A stretch of DNA of 23,526 bases from an uncultured Treponema sp. (GTDB lineage: Bacteria > Spirochaetota > Spirochaetia > Treponematales > Treponemataceae): NCBI GenBank assembly GCA_937902445.1, contig CALELJ010000197.1, positions 1 to 23,526 of the forward strand, written 5' to 3'. The first letter of the stretch is position 1. Each line of letters begins with the position of its first letter. The notes beneath the pieces are model-generated. The model did no database searches. It saw only the letters and a program-made list of their open reading frames with translations, and was not told the DNA's origin. The translations under genes were made by a program, and so were the position numbers. Of the stretch, positions 13,975 to 21,730 are shown piece by piece.

Positions 13975-15714
13975 CTAGAAAAATTTCCTTGAAACGGATA
14001 CGGCAATCTCAAAACCACTTTTGGTCTTACCGGCGAGGTTTCCATGGTTGATGATATGGGTATATGAAGGCTGAACCATGAAGGTCAAATTTTTTGCAGG
14101 CGTCAAGGTTCCCTTCAATGAGATTCTGTTTACGTATTCAATATGGCTACCATGAGGAGTGCTGTATTCCTGTCTTTTTTTTGCGTCGTCCGAAGATCCG
14201 GTGGAATCAACCTTGCCGTCATTGTCCCTGGATGGATAAGGCCACCTGCTGTATTTTGACTCTGATGATGAAGCCACTGAATCTGACTCAGGCGTCTTGT
14301 CCCTGTTTTTCCAGTTCCAGTCAAGGTTCTTGAATATCTTGTTTCCTGAATACTCACCGCAGGCCTTGAACATATAATCCAAAGTGACAGACCATGCATC
14401 AGACTTTTCGTAACCGATGGAGATTTCACCGCCAACAGTGTCCGGCCCCCATGGAGTTCCGTACCATTCAGTATAGAAATCATCCTGCATGGGACCTGTA
14501 AGATCCTGATAATAGCGGACGAGAGACCAGTCTGGACTTGCCTTTATGTACATGTAAGGATCGGTGTAGGTTCCTTCAATCCAGAGATGGAATGCACCTT
14601 CCTCATATGGAATGAAAAATTCTGCGCCGGCCTGGAAACCGAATCCCCTTGGAGTCACATCATTTTCATCATCAGATTCGTTAGGCATCTGGAACTGGTC
14701 CATCACAAAAATTCCATACAATCTGGAATTTCTTGCGGGTGTAAAATCAATTTTCAAAGACATGTAGTCACATGTGTTGCTTTCACCACCTTCGCGTCTT
14801 GTCTCATAATCCTTCCATGCCGCAAACCCGTGAAAAATATTCCATGGTGCAAGATAGCGCAATTCCATGGGCGCATAGACAAAAAGGCTTTCCCTTGCCG
14901 TAAGCTGGAGGGTGTCAAAGATGATGGCTGCTATCTCATGGCTATACATGTACCTGTCAGGATTGAACTGATTTACGTTCAGCCTGTACCTGAAATTAGA
15001 CGAATAGATGGAAAGGTCGGCGTAAGTGCTTCCTGTAAAATATTCGCTCTGGGTGACACTACCGGAAAGGGACCTGTTGAAGCAGGACGGCATGGTTCCA
15101 TAGATGAAAGAAACACCTGTCTTTTCAGTGATCCTGTGTCCGGCCGCAAAGTAATAGTCATGTGGAAAATTCAAATCGATTCCGTCTACATCAAGAGGAA
15201 TGTTTGTGTAGTTGCCATCCTTGATCTTAAAGCCCTGGGTAATTCCGATTCTTCCATCCATAGACATGGCGCACCAGTCACCAAGAACGATTTTCAATGG
15301 AAGATAGACAAATGGCTTCTGTCTGTAGTAATCATAGACCCAGTCCAGGTCATCTTCACTTTTATAGTAGCCTTCAAGATTTACATCGAGTTCCGCCTGA
15401 AGTTTAAGGAGTTCATGGCCAAAAGAAAGATGGGAATCATAGGCAATGTATTCGCGGATTCTGTCATAGTGGCGCAATGCGTTACTTGAAAGGAGTTCAG
15501 GATCAATTGCATCGAGATGACATTCAACTTCTTCCAATGTCATTGGAGCGTGAAAAACAAAATCTGTTCTTCCCTGGTCCATGACAATGCGGGAAAGCGA
15601 ATCAAAAATCCAGTTTCCGCTTCCTACGACTTCTTGTTTGCTCCGTCCATACACTGATGAAAAAACACAGACCAGGGAAAGCAATGCGAGGGAGAATTTA
15701 AAATTTCTTTTCAT
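13975..15714 (-). CDS. Outer-membrane beta-barrel protein, Wzi-like (first paralogue)
   Basis: A 579-residue protein has a type I signal peptide (MKRNFKFSLALLSLVCVFSSVYG) and a beta-strand-rich body ending VSRKFF, a classic outer-membrane barrel C-terminus. The N-terminal periplasmic portion has an APMTLEEVECHLDAI helix. The central region SHEIAAIIFDTLQLTARESLFVY followed by LRYLAPWNIFHGFA is like the H-x-I/E...E...P pattern of Wzi-type capsule-assembly barrels. A hydrophilic insertion rich in Ser, Asp and Lys (about residues 463-517, coordinates 14164-14328) separates two late strands and is probably a surface loop. It starts 16 bases after the glycosyltransferase stop with only a weak GGTG site, and is followed 12 bases later by its paralogue. 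The substrate is unknown. Confidence 0.75.
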   Translation of the reverse strand: MKRNFKFSLALLSLVCVFSSVYGRSKQEVVGSGNWIFDSLSRIVMDQGRTDFVFHAPMTLEEVECHLDAIDPELLSSNALRHYDRIREYIAYDSHLSFGHELLKLQAELDVNLEGYYKSEDDLDWVYDYYRQKPFVYLPLKIVLGDWCAMSMDGRIGITQGFKIKDGNYTNIPLDVDGIDLNFPHDYYFAAGHRITEKTGVSFIYGTMPSCFNRSLSGSVTQSEYFTGSTYADLSIYSSNFRYRLNVNQFNPDRYMYSHEIAAIIFDTLQLTARESLFVYAPMELRYLAPWNIFHGFAAWKDYETRREGGESNTCDYMSLKIDFTPARNSRLYGIFVMDQFQMPNESDDENDVTPRGFGFQAGAEFFIPYEEGAFHLWIEGTYTDPYMYIKASPDWSLVRYYQDLTGPMQDDFYTEWYGTPWGPDTVGGEISIGYEKSDAWSVTLDYMFKACGEYSGNKIFKNLDWNWKNRDKTPESDSVASSSESKYSRWPYPSRDNDGKVDSTGSSDDAKKRQEYSTPHGSHIEYVNRISLKGTLTPAKNLTFMVQPSYTHIINHGNLAGKTKSGFEIAVSVSRKFF

Positions 15715-15730
15715 ATCACACCGTTTTTTT

Positions 15731-16960
15731 TTAATTTAATGTCACCGAATCTACGGCTTTCTGAAGTTCCTTTGAGGTCAGTTTTTTCGGGAAGGTATCG
15801 AGAACCTTCTGGTAGAAAGCCACAGTTCTTTTTCCATGAAGTTCAAGGGTAAATCTTTTGGATACTTCAGCCGCTTTCTGTCCAAGTCTTGTACACAGTT
15901 CACTGTCGTCAACCAGTTTAAGTATGTAAGCATCCATGTCTTCGTCGGTTTCCGCAAAATATCCGTCTTCACCCGGGAAAATTGTATCATAGAAACTTGT
16001 GTCCCTTCTGCAGACACATGGCAGGCCCAGTGAAAGAGCCTCAAGGATGGTCATGGAATGCATTTCCGAAAGGGAGGCTGTTACAAAAACATCGCCGATG
16101 GAATAGTACTGATAGACTTTATGCCAGTCGATGAAACCTGTAAAAATGATTTTATCTCCAAGTTCCTCGTCCGCCACCGTCTTCTGAAGGATATCAAGGG
16201 CGGCCCCTGCACCGACGAAAATCATCTTCACGTTCTGCCTTGCATTGACAACGCGGATCATTACATCAAGAAGTTCAACAAGACGCTTTTCCTCGACTAT
16301 TCTGCCGACATAGAGAATTACCCTGTCATTTTTTCCTATACCAAGATTTTTTTTCAGCTGCTTTTTTTCTTTTTCACTGAACTGCTGTCCGGAAAATTTT
16401 TCTGCATCTATGGCATTTGGAATGATTGCGCTTGGAGTCTTTGGATGCATGAAGGGTTCCTTAAAGTAGTCCTTTGCCTTCTCGGAAACATTGATGAACG
16501 CATAGAATTTCTTATACAGGTTCTTGACTGTTTTTCTGATCATCTTGTGGGGAATGAGACGCCCAAAAGAAAAATAATATCTGTAATAGTCTTCCCACAT
16601 GGTATGAGTTGATGCGATCACTGGAATTTTCAGCTTGCGTCCAACTACCTTTGCCGCATGTCCAATCAAAAACTCAGTATGGGAATGGATTATCTCAACC
16701 TTGTGGATTCTGCAGAACTCAATGATTTTTTCCCTTGTGGGAATTGCAAGATACTGATTGTCGCCTACAGGAGACGGAATCGACCTGATCCTCAAAATGT
16801 CAGGATCTTCCGTATTGCTGTGCCTGAGTCCCCTGTCCGAAACAGTAACAATCACTACATGGTGGCCCATATCCTGCAGAATTTTTTTCAGCTGGATTAC
16901 AACCGTGACTACACCACTTTTTGTAGGAAGATAACTGTCCGAAAACAACGCAATATTCAT
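15731..16960 (-). CDS. GT4-family glycosyltransferase, probably lipid- or glycan-modifying
   Basis: A 409-residue retaining GT-B glycosyltransferase. It has the N-terminal acceptor domain with SDSYLPTKSGVVTVV (7-21) and THTMWEDYY (118-126), and the donor domain with LYVGRIVEEKR (216-226, containing the Arg and Lys that contact the nucleotide-sugar phosphates). The EX7E pair is Glu299/Glu307 in SEMHSMTILEALSLGLP. The overall pattern, especially PxxSGV and the STHT stretch, resembles diacylglycerol glucosyltransferases that make membrane glycolipids, but cytoplasmic glycan synthesis is also possible. A predicted promoter at 16970-16998 gives a very short leader and there is no strong ribosome-binding site. 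It leads a tightly packed run with two outer-membrane barrels, thiI and a secreted protein, so its product may be a surface glycolipid or polysaccharide. Confidence 0.88.
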   Translation of the reverse strand: MNIALFSDSYLPTKSGVVTVVIQLKKILQDMGHHVVIVTVSDRGLRHSNTEDPDILRIRSIPSPVGDNQYLAIPTREKIIEFCRIHKVEIIHSHTEFLIGHAAKVVGRKLKIPVIASTHTMWEDYYRYYFSFGRLIPHKMIRKTVKNLYKKFYAFINVSEKAKDYFKEPFMHPKTPSAIIPNAIDAEKFSGQQFSEKEKKQLKKNLGIGKNDRVILYVGRIVEEKRLVELLDVMIRVVNARQNVKMIFVGAGAALDILQKTVADEELGDKIIFTGFIDWHKVYQYYSIGDVFVTASLSEMHSMTILEALSLGLPCVCRRDTSFYDTIFPGEDGYFAETDEDMDAYILKLVDDSELCTRLGQKAAEVSKRFTLELHGKRTVAFYQKVLDTFPKKLTSKELQKAVDSVTLN

Positions 16961-16969
16961 AGTCCAATA

Positions 16970-16998
16970 ATTTTATTTTATACTTGCTATTTGTTCAA
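16970..16998 (-). promoter_or_regulatory. Candidate promoter for the glycosyltransferase operon
   Basis: On the minus strand TTGAAC (16993-16998) is followed by 17 bases and TAAAAT (16970-16975). Only 9 bases separate the -10 box from the ATG at 16960, so the leader would be 1-3 bases. The region is A/T-rich, so chance matches are possible. Confidence 0.4.
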
Positions 16999-17036
16999 GC
17001 ACGGGAAAAACCGGATTTTTGACAGCAACGGAACTC

Positions 17037-17065
17037 TTCCTATTTTCAGCCATAACCTTTATAAT
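17037..17065 (+). promoter_or_regulatory. Candidate promoter for the UDG-priA operon, possibly leaderless
   Basis: A perfect TATAAT (17060-17065) ends 6 bases before the ATG at 17072, with a weak TTCCTA (17037-17042) 17 bases upstream of it. This would start transcription at the start codon itself. A competing arrangement is a perfect TTGACA (17019-17024), 16 bases, TATTTT (17041-17046), which would give a leader of about 20 bases. No Shine-Dalgarno is present in either case. Confidence 0.4.
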
Positions 17066-17071
17066 CAAGCC

Positions 17072-17980
17072 ATGACATCCGACGAAAAAAACATCATCTA
17101 TGATTTTCTAAAAACAACATCTTCCTGGACATACGGCTACACGTCTCCAAAATTTACGGGAGATGACATTGTATTTGATGATGATGTCATTGAATTTATT
17201 GAAAGCGAGCCAGTTCCACAGGCGGAACCAACAGAAGCCTCCGTGGCAGAGGCAGTTCCTGAAGTTGCCCCAGCCGGTGTTGCTTTCTCTGCAGAAATTC
17301 CTGCCGTTGAATCTGAGGCTGTCAATGCAGAAAACCAAAACGAAAGAAAACAGACAACAGGCGGAATCACACTTGAGACAATCAAGGTAAAAATTGATTC
17401 CTGCCATAACTGCATTCTTGCAAACACAAGAACAAACACAGTTCCGGGTGAAGGAGTTGAATCTCCTTACGTGATGGTCATCGGCGAAGGACCAGGTGAA
17501 GACGAGGACAAATCCGGACGTCCATTTGTAGGCAAGGCAGGCCAGCTTCTGGACAAAATGCTTGCAGCCATTGGTCTTGGACGTAACGCAAACTGCTACA
17601 TTGCAAACATCGTAAAGTGCCGCCCACCGATGAACCGCACACCAATGCCAGATGAAGCCGCCGCATGCGCAGGATTTCTCCAGGCACAGATCCATCTGCT
17701 GAAACCACAGTTCATACTTGCAATGGGACGCACGGCAGTACAAAACCTTCTCCACACAAACACAGGAATCAACGCACTGCGCGGACAGTGGCTTGAACTT
17801 CAGTTTGGGAATGAAAAGATTCCGCTGATGGCGACATTTCATCCAAGTGCCCTTCTCCGCGACGAAAGATTAAAAGCACCGGCATGGCAGGACCTTAAGA
17901 AATTCCGGGAAAAGCTTCTGGCTGCAAAACCTGACTACGCAGAAATTTTCTACAGCCAGCAGAACGCATCACGCCAGTAA
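17072..17980 (+). CDS. Family-4 uracil-DNA glycosylase (iron-sulphur type) with N-terminal extension
   Basis: This removes uracil from DNA at the start of base-excision repair. The 302-residue protein has a C-terminal UDG4 domain (about 97-300) with four cysteines placed for a 4Fe-4S cluster (Cys111, Cys114, Cys183, Cys199), the active-site block GEGPGEDEDKSGRPFVGKAG (138-157), the MGRTAVQNLL segment and the TFHPSALLR motif (255-263). Before it is an extension of about 95 residues, acidic and rich in Ala, Pro, Glu and Val (about 45-95), probably a disordered linker behind a short N-terminal segment. I chose the ATG at 17072. The open frame extends 138 codons further, but that part lies over the divergent glycosyltransferase and is not protein-like. 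No Shine-Dalgarno is seen. priA follows after 5 bases. Confidence 0.9.
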   Translation: MTSDEKNIIYDFLKTTSSWTYGYTSPKFTGDDIVFDDDVIEFIESEPVPQAEPTEASVAEAVPEVAPAGVAFSAEIPAVESEAVNAENQNERKQTTGGITLETIKVKIDSCHNCILANTRTNTVPGEGVESPYVMVIGEGPGEDEDKSGRPFVGKAGQLLDKMLAAIGLGRNANCYIANIVKCRPPMNRTPMPDEAAACAGFLQAQIHLLKPQFILAMGRTAVQNLLHTNTGINALRGQWLELQFGNEKIPLMATFHPSALLRDERLKAPAWQDLKKFREKLLAAKPDYAEIFYSQQNASRQ

Positions 17981-17985
17981 AAAAT

Positions 17986-19998
17986 ATGAGCGAAACAAAG
18001 CAGCGATACATAAATGTTGTCCTCAATGTACCCCTCAACCAGGCTTTCACCTACAGGGAACCTCCTGAGGACGAAAAACATCCTCGTCCAAAAAATCCCT
18101 TTGGCTACAGAGTCGAGGTAAAATTCGGCAACAGAAAAACAACAGGCTTTGTAACCGGCGTCTATGACAGAATTCCGGAAGGCTGTACTGTCGGTGAAGA
18201 AAAAATCAGAAGTGCACTGCGTTTTATCGACAGCGAAAATCTTCTCACCGAAGAATTATATTCCCTTGCAACATTCATGAGCAGTTACTACATTGCCCCA
18301 ATCGGAGAATGTGTCTTTGCCATGATTCCGTCTGGCAAAAGGGAAACTGAAATCCCAGGCTTTTCTTTCTTCCAGGATGAAAAAGGTTTTGAAAAAAAAG
18401 AACTGAGCGAAGAACAGAAAACTGCAGTAGATGGCATTCTGTCAGAAAAAAACCGCAACCGTTTCCACTATCTCTACGGAACTACTGGAAGCGGCAAAAC
18501 TGAAGTTTTTCTAACCTGCGCAGACCGTGTGATGCAGGAAAGCAAAGGCGTAATCTATCTTGTTCCTGAAATTGGATTGACACCTCAGGTTGTGGAGGCA
18601 GTCCGAAACAGATTTGGAAACACAGCTGCAGTACTCCATTCCGAGCTGACTCCAAGCCAGAGGCTTGGTGAATGGAAGAGAATTCTTCACAAGGAAGCCC
18701 GTGTAATCATTGGAGCCAGAAGCGCAATATTCGCACCGGTTCCTGATCTTGGACTTGTAATCATCGATGAGGAACACGACTCTTCATATAAATCCGGCTC
18801 ATCTCCACGATACCACGCAAGGCAGATCGCAATGCTCAGATGCTCCCGTGGTGGAATACCACTGATCATGGGATCGGCAACACCATCGCTTGAAGCATGG
18901 CATTCAATGAGTGAAGGAAAAATCCTGCGTCACACTTTGACAAGGAGGCTGGCAGGAGGCGCAGCACCAAAAATTGAGTGCGTAAATCTAAGTGCTGAGG
19001 CAAACGGCGAAAGCTGCATTTCAAAAAAACTTAACGCTGAGATTGCCCAGACAGTGGCAGAAAAAAAACAGACAATCCTGTTTTTGAACAGACGCGGTTT
19101 CACCCATTTTTTCAGATGCGCCTCCTGCGGTTTTGAACTCAAGTGCAAAAACTGTTCCGTAGCCCTCACCTATCACAAGACAGAAAACAGATTAAGGTGC
19201 CACTACTGCGGTTACAGTGCCGCTCCTCCACAGCAGTGTCCTGAATGCGGCTCCCTGGACATAGGATACTCAGGTTTTGGAACCGAATACATAGAAAGCG
19301 AAGTAAAGGCAAAATTTCCCAACGCAAAAGTAATCAGGGCTGACACTGACTCGCTCCATCACAAGGGAGAACTTCAGGAACGTTTTGATTCATTCAGGAA
19401 AGGAGATGCTGACATTCTTCTGGGAACCCAGATGGTGGCAAAGGGACTCAATTTTCCAAACCTCAAGCTTGTGGGTGTCGTTCTTGCAGACACATCGCTG
19501 CACCTGCCGGATTTCCGTGCGGCTGAAAAAACATTTGCCCTCATAACTCAGGTTGCAGGCAGAGCCGGAAGATTTTTCCCCGATGGAAAAGTGATTGTAC
19601 AAAGTTACAGTCCTGAACGTGACGCCATATCTTTTGCCGTACGGGGAGACACTGCAGGCTTTTATAAAAAGGAACTGGAAATGAGACAGATTCTTGGCTT
19701 TCCTCCATTCACAAGGCTTCTGCGTCTTGTTTTCAGATCGGCTGTTCCACAGGCAGCGGAAGTTGCCGCAGACGCCGGTGCAAAAATACTAGGAAAAAAA
19801 GCCGCCGCTGACGTTGAAATTCTTGGACCTGCTGAATGTCCTTTGAACATGGTCGGAGGCAATTACAGATACCAGATACTCCTTAGAAGCAACAGCATCA
19901 GGTCGTTGCAGGAAGCGGCGAAGACTCTTGTGTGGGGCTACAAGACACCAAAAGATGTATATATTGAAGTTGATGTCGATCCGGTCAACATGATGTAG
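17986..19998 (+). CDS. priA: Primosomal replication-restart helicase PriA
   Basis: PriA recognises abandoned replication forks and reloads the replicative helicase. The 670-residue protein has the N-terminal DNA-binding domain (NVPLNQAFTYREP start, about 10-105), helicase Walker A GTTGSGKTE (165-173), Walker B DEEH (261-264), and eight zinc-binding cysteines between 378 and 421 (C378, C381, C387, C390, C405, C408, C418, C421). The second RecA-like domain carries GTEYIESEV and LLGTQMVAKGLNFP, and the C-terminal domain follows. Motif order is standard, though total length is somewhat below E. coli PriA (732). It starts 5 bases after the UDG stop with no ribosome-binding site, so it is probably translated by coupling. 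Its last 14 bases overlap the 3' end of truA on the other strand. Confidence 0.97.
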   Translation: MSETKQRYINVVLNVPLNQAFTYREPPEDEKHPRPKNPFGYRVEVKFGNRKTTGFVTGVYDRIPEGCTVGEEKIRSALRFIDSENLLTEELYSLATFMSSYYIAPIGECVFAMIPSGKRETEIPGFSFFQDEKGFEKKELSEEQKTAVDGILSEKNRNRFHYLYGTTGSGKTEVFLTCADRVMQESKGVIYLVPEIGLTPQVVEAVRNRFGNTAAVLHSELTPSQRLGEWKRILHKEARVIIGARSAIFAPVPDLGLVIIDEEHDSSYKSGSSPRYHARQIAMLRCSRGGIPLIMGSATPSLEAWHSMSEGKILRHTLTRRLAGGAAPKIECVNLSAEANGESCISKKLNAEIAQTVAEKKQTILFLNRRGFTHFFRCASCGFELKCKNCSVALTYHKTENRLRCHYCGYSAAPPQQCPECGSLDIGYSGFGTEYIESEVKAKFPNAKVIRADTDSLHHKGELQERFDSFRKGDADILLGTQMVAKGLNFPNLKLVGVVLADTSLHLPDFRAAEKTFALITQVAGRAGRFFPDGKVIVQSYSPERDAISFAVRGDTAGFYKKELEMRQILGFPPFTRLLRLVFRSAVPQAAEVAADAGAKILGKKAAADVEILGPAECPLNMVGGNYRYQILLRSNSIRSLQEAAKTLVWGYKTPKDVYIEVDVDPVNMM

Positions 19999-20806
19999 TT
20001 CTGCCGGAATTATCCTGGAACCTGTCATGACGTACAGGACCATCATAGAAAATTTCCCAGAGAAAAAGTCCCGTTGCAGGCGCGGTCGTCAAAGCCCGGC
20101 TTCTGTCACGGCTTTCGAGAATCTCCCGAAAGTATTTTCCGTCATAGCCTTTCTTTTCACACTCTATCAAAGTTCCGGTTATCGAACGGACCATTTTCCA
20201 CAGGAATGCGTTTGCCTGAATTTCAAAAACAAGAAGACCTTTTTCCTCGTCCTTCCAGTAAAAAAAAGCATTTTCAAGGTAACGCATGGTGGAAAGACTC
20301 TGGTCACCGCTTGCGGCAAAAGTCGCACAGTCAATCTCACCCCTGAGGCATGAGGCCATGTCATTAAGAACCTGGATGTCAGGCCTTCGTGGAATGTACC
20401 ACCTGTAACGGCTCTCGTCGGCAAACGGATAGTTTTCACACTGGATGAAATATCTGTATTTTCTGCTGGTAGCGCTGAAACGGCTGTTGAATTCCATGTC
20501 TTTCTCCACAGCATCCATGATCCTTATGTCAGGTGGAAGAAGTCCGTTCAATGCGCGAAGATAGTTTTCTTTTTTTATGCCGTCAACAGGAGAAACAAAA
20601 TTTGCAGCCTGTCCCACAGCATGGACACCGCTGTCAGTTCTGCCGGAACCGTAAAGTTTTATGGATGTTCCAAGCATTTTATGCAGGGCCTTTTCTATTT
20701 CTCCCTGCACTGTCCTGACCGGCATTCCCGCATCCGACTTGTCCTGACGCTGCCAGCCGCAGAAATCAGTTCCGTCGTAGGAAACAGTGAGAAGGATATT
20801 AGTCAT
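19985..20806 (-). CDS. truA: tRNA pseudouridine(38-40) synthase TruA
   Basis: TruA converts U38, U39 and U40 of the anticodon arm to pseudouridine. The 273-residue protein has VSYDGTDFCGWQRQ (8-21), the catalytic GSGRTDSGVHAVGQ block with nucleophile Asp58 (53-66), the FSATSRKYRYFI segment and the late FLWKMVRSITGTL block, all hallmark TruA motifs in order. I use the ATG at 20806, which overlaps the DUF2225 gene's stop by 8 bases (ATGACTAA); a TTG three codons earlier is the alternative. The gene is the last of the minus-strand cdaA-cdaR-acpS-DUF2225-truA run. Its last 14 bases overlap the convergent priA, with no visible hairpin terminator between them. Confidence 0.96.
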   Translation of the reverse strand: MTNILLTVSYDGTDFCGWQRQDKSDAGMPVRTVQGEIEKALHKMLGTSIKLYGSGRTDSGVHAVGQAANFVSPVDGIKKENYLRALNGLLPPDIRIMDAVEKDMEFNSRFSATSRKYRYFIQCENYPFADESRYRWYIPRRPDIQVLNDMASCLRGEIDCATFAASGDQSLSTMRYLENAFFYWKDEEKGLLVFEIQANAFLWKMVRSITGTLIECEKKGYDGKYFREILESRDRSRALTTAPATGLFLWEIFYDGPVRHDRFQDNSGRTTSC

Positions 20807-21710
20807 CGTCGCCAAATATATTGTTTGACGAAAGTTCAGCAGTCATCTTGTCGTAAAGATCCCTTGCGACTTCCAGAAGAGGACCAGGTTTTGCCTTACT
20901 TGATTTTCCAAGACCGAAAATTCTTGCAATGGCTTTCTTGCTGTCCTCAAGTTTCTTCAATCTGAGCTGAAGGTTTTCATGCTGGCCGTATTTAAATTCA
21001 AGAAGACCTGAAAGATAGATGATTCCGTCGTAACCGTAGTTCTTGTCCGTGTCAGGACCAAAATGGGAAACAGATTCAATGGACTCAATTCTTCCGGTTT
21101 CGTTGATCAAAGTCTGCTGGTAGAAGAACAAAGCCTTTCTGTAGAATACCTGGGCAATGTAGTCGTAGTTATGGCCAGGGCTGACATGTTCAATATCCTG
21201 GCAAAGCCATGCAAGTCTGAGGGCAATCTCTCCCTTCTTGAAAGTTGGAGAATATGCGATGTCCACCTTCTCATAGCACATGAGGGCAAGATAGTACATG
21301 GCAGCACCGTCATAGAAGGTTCTTTCATCGTAAATATCGAAATGAGGGAAAATTGTCTCACAGGCCTTGATTCTTTTTTCAGAAGATTCGGCAAGACGGT
21401 CAAAGGTGGCTCCGTCCTTGATGGATTTAAAATCCTTCCAGAACAAAGCTGTATGACAGTTTGGGCAGCATCCGATTTCATAGATGAGCGGATAGACGCG
21501 ACCGAATTTTTTCGATGGCTCATAGTTTCTGTGAAGCTCGTCAGTAAGGTTGCCGGCAATAGTTCTACCTCCACCCTGATGCATCACTTCCTGTCTGAAT
21601 GTTTTCTGACATACAGGACAAAGCATGTCCTCTTTTGCCCAATATGAAACGGCAGGTTTTTTAGGTCCCTCGTCCATTGAGAAAGCCTTGCTGATATTGC
21701 TTCTAGCCAT
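20799..21710 (-). CDS. DUF2225 family protein with zinc-ribbon-like cysteines
   Basis: A 303-residue cytoplasmic protein with no signal or membrane segment. It has a CPVC motif (31-34) and a CCPNC motif (81-85) that should form a metal-binding site, separated by about 45 residues containing an invertible-looking GGGRT stretch and a YEPSKKFGRVYPLIYEIG segment. The remainder is helical and tetratricopeptide-like (for example the RLAWLCQDIE and YIAQVFYRKALFFYQQTL helices) and it ends with acidic FGDDD. This is the architecture of DUF2225 proteins, which are common in spirochaetes and Firmicutes; their function is not established. The start has a G-rich GGGGGAT site upstream and lies 20 bases after the acpS stop. 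The stop overlaps the truA start, so translation is probably coupled. Confidence 0.85.
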   Translation of the reverse strand: MARSNISKAFSMDEGPKKPAVSYWAKEDMLCPVCQKTFRQEVMHQGGGRTIAGNLTDELHRNYEPSKKFGRVYPLIYEIGCCPNCHTALFWKDFKSIKDGATFDRLAESSEKRIKACETIFPHFDIYDERTFYDGAAMYYLALMCYEKVDIAYSPTFKKGEIALRLAWLCQDIEHVSPGHNYDYIAQVFYRKALFFYQQTLINETGRIESIESVSHFGPDTDKNYGYDGIIYLSGLLEFKYGQHENLQLRLKKLEDSKKAIARIFGLGKSSKAKPGPLLEVARDLYDKMTAELSSNNIFGDDD

Positions 21711-21730
21711 CCGTATCCCCCATTATATTT

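Noticed and set aside
14587..15489. 300-codon plus-strand open frame
   Set aside because: It lies opposite the first outer-membrane barrel gene and encodes nothing protein-like; long antisense frames are expected from the codon bias.
16658..17071. Upstream extension of the UDG reading frame
   Set aside because: The 138 extra codons overlap the divergent glycosyltransferase and its promoter, and the sequence is not protein-like; the ATG at 17072 is preferred.
17108..17842. 244-codon minus-strand open frame
   Set aside because: It is antisense to the UDG gene with its iron-sulphur cysteines and active-site motifs; the antisense product is Cys/Trp-rich and implausible.
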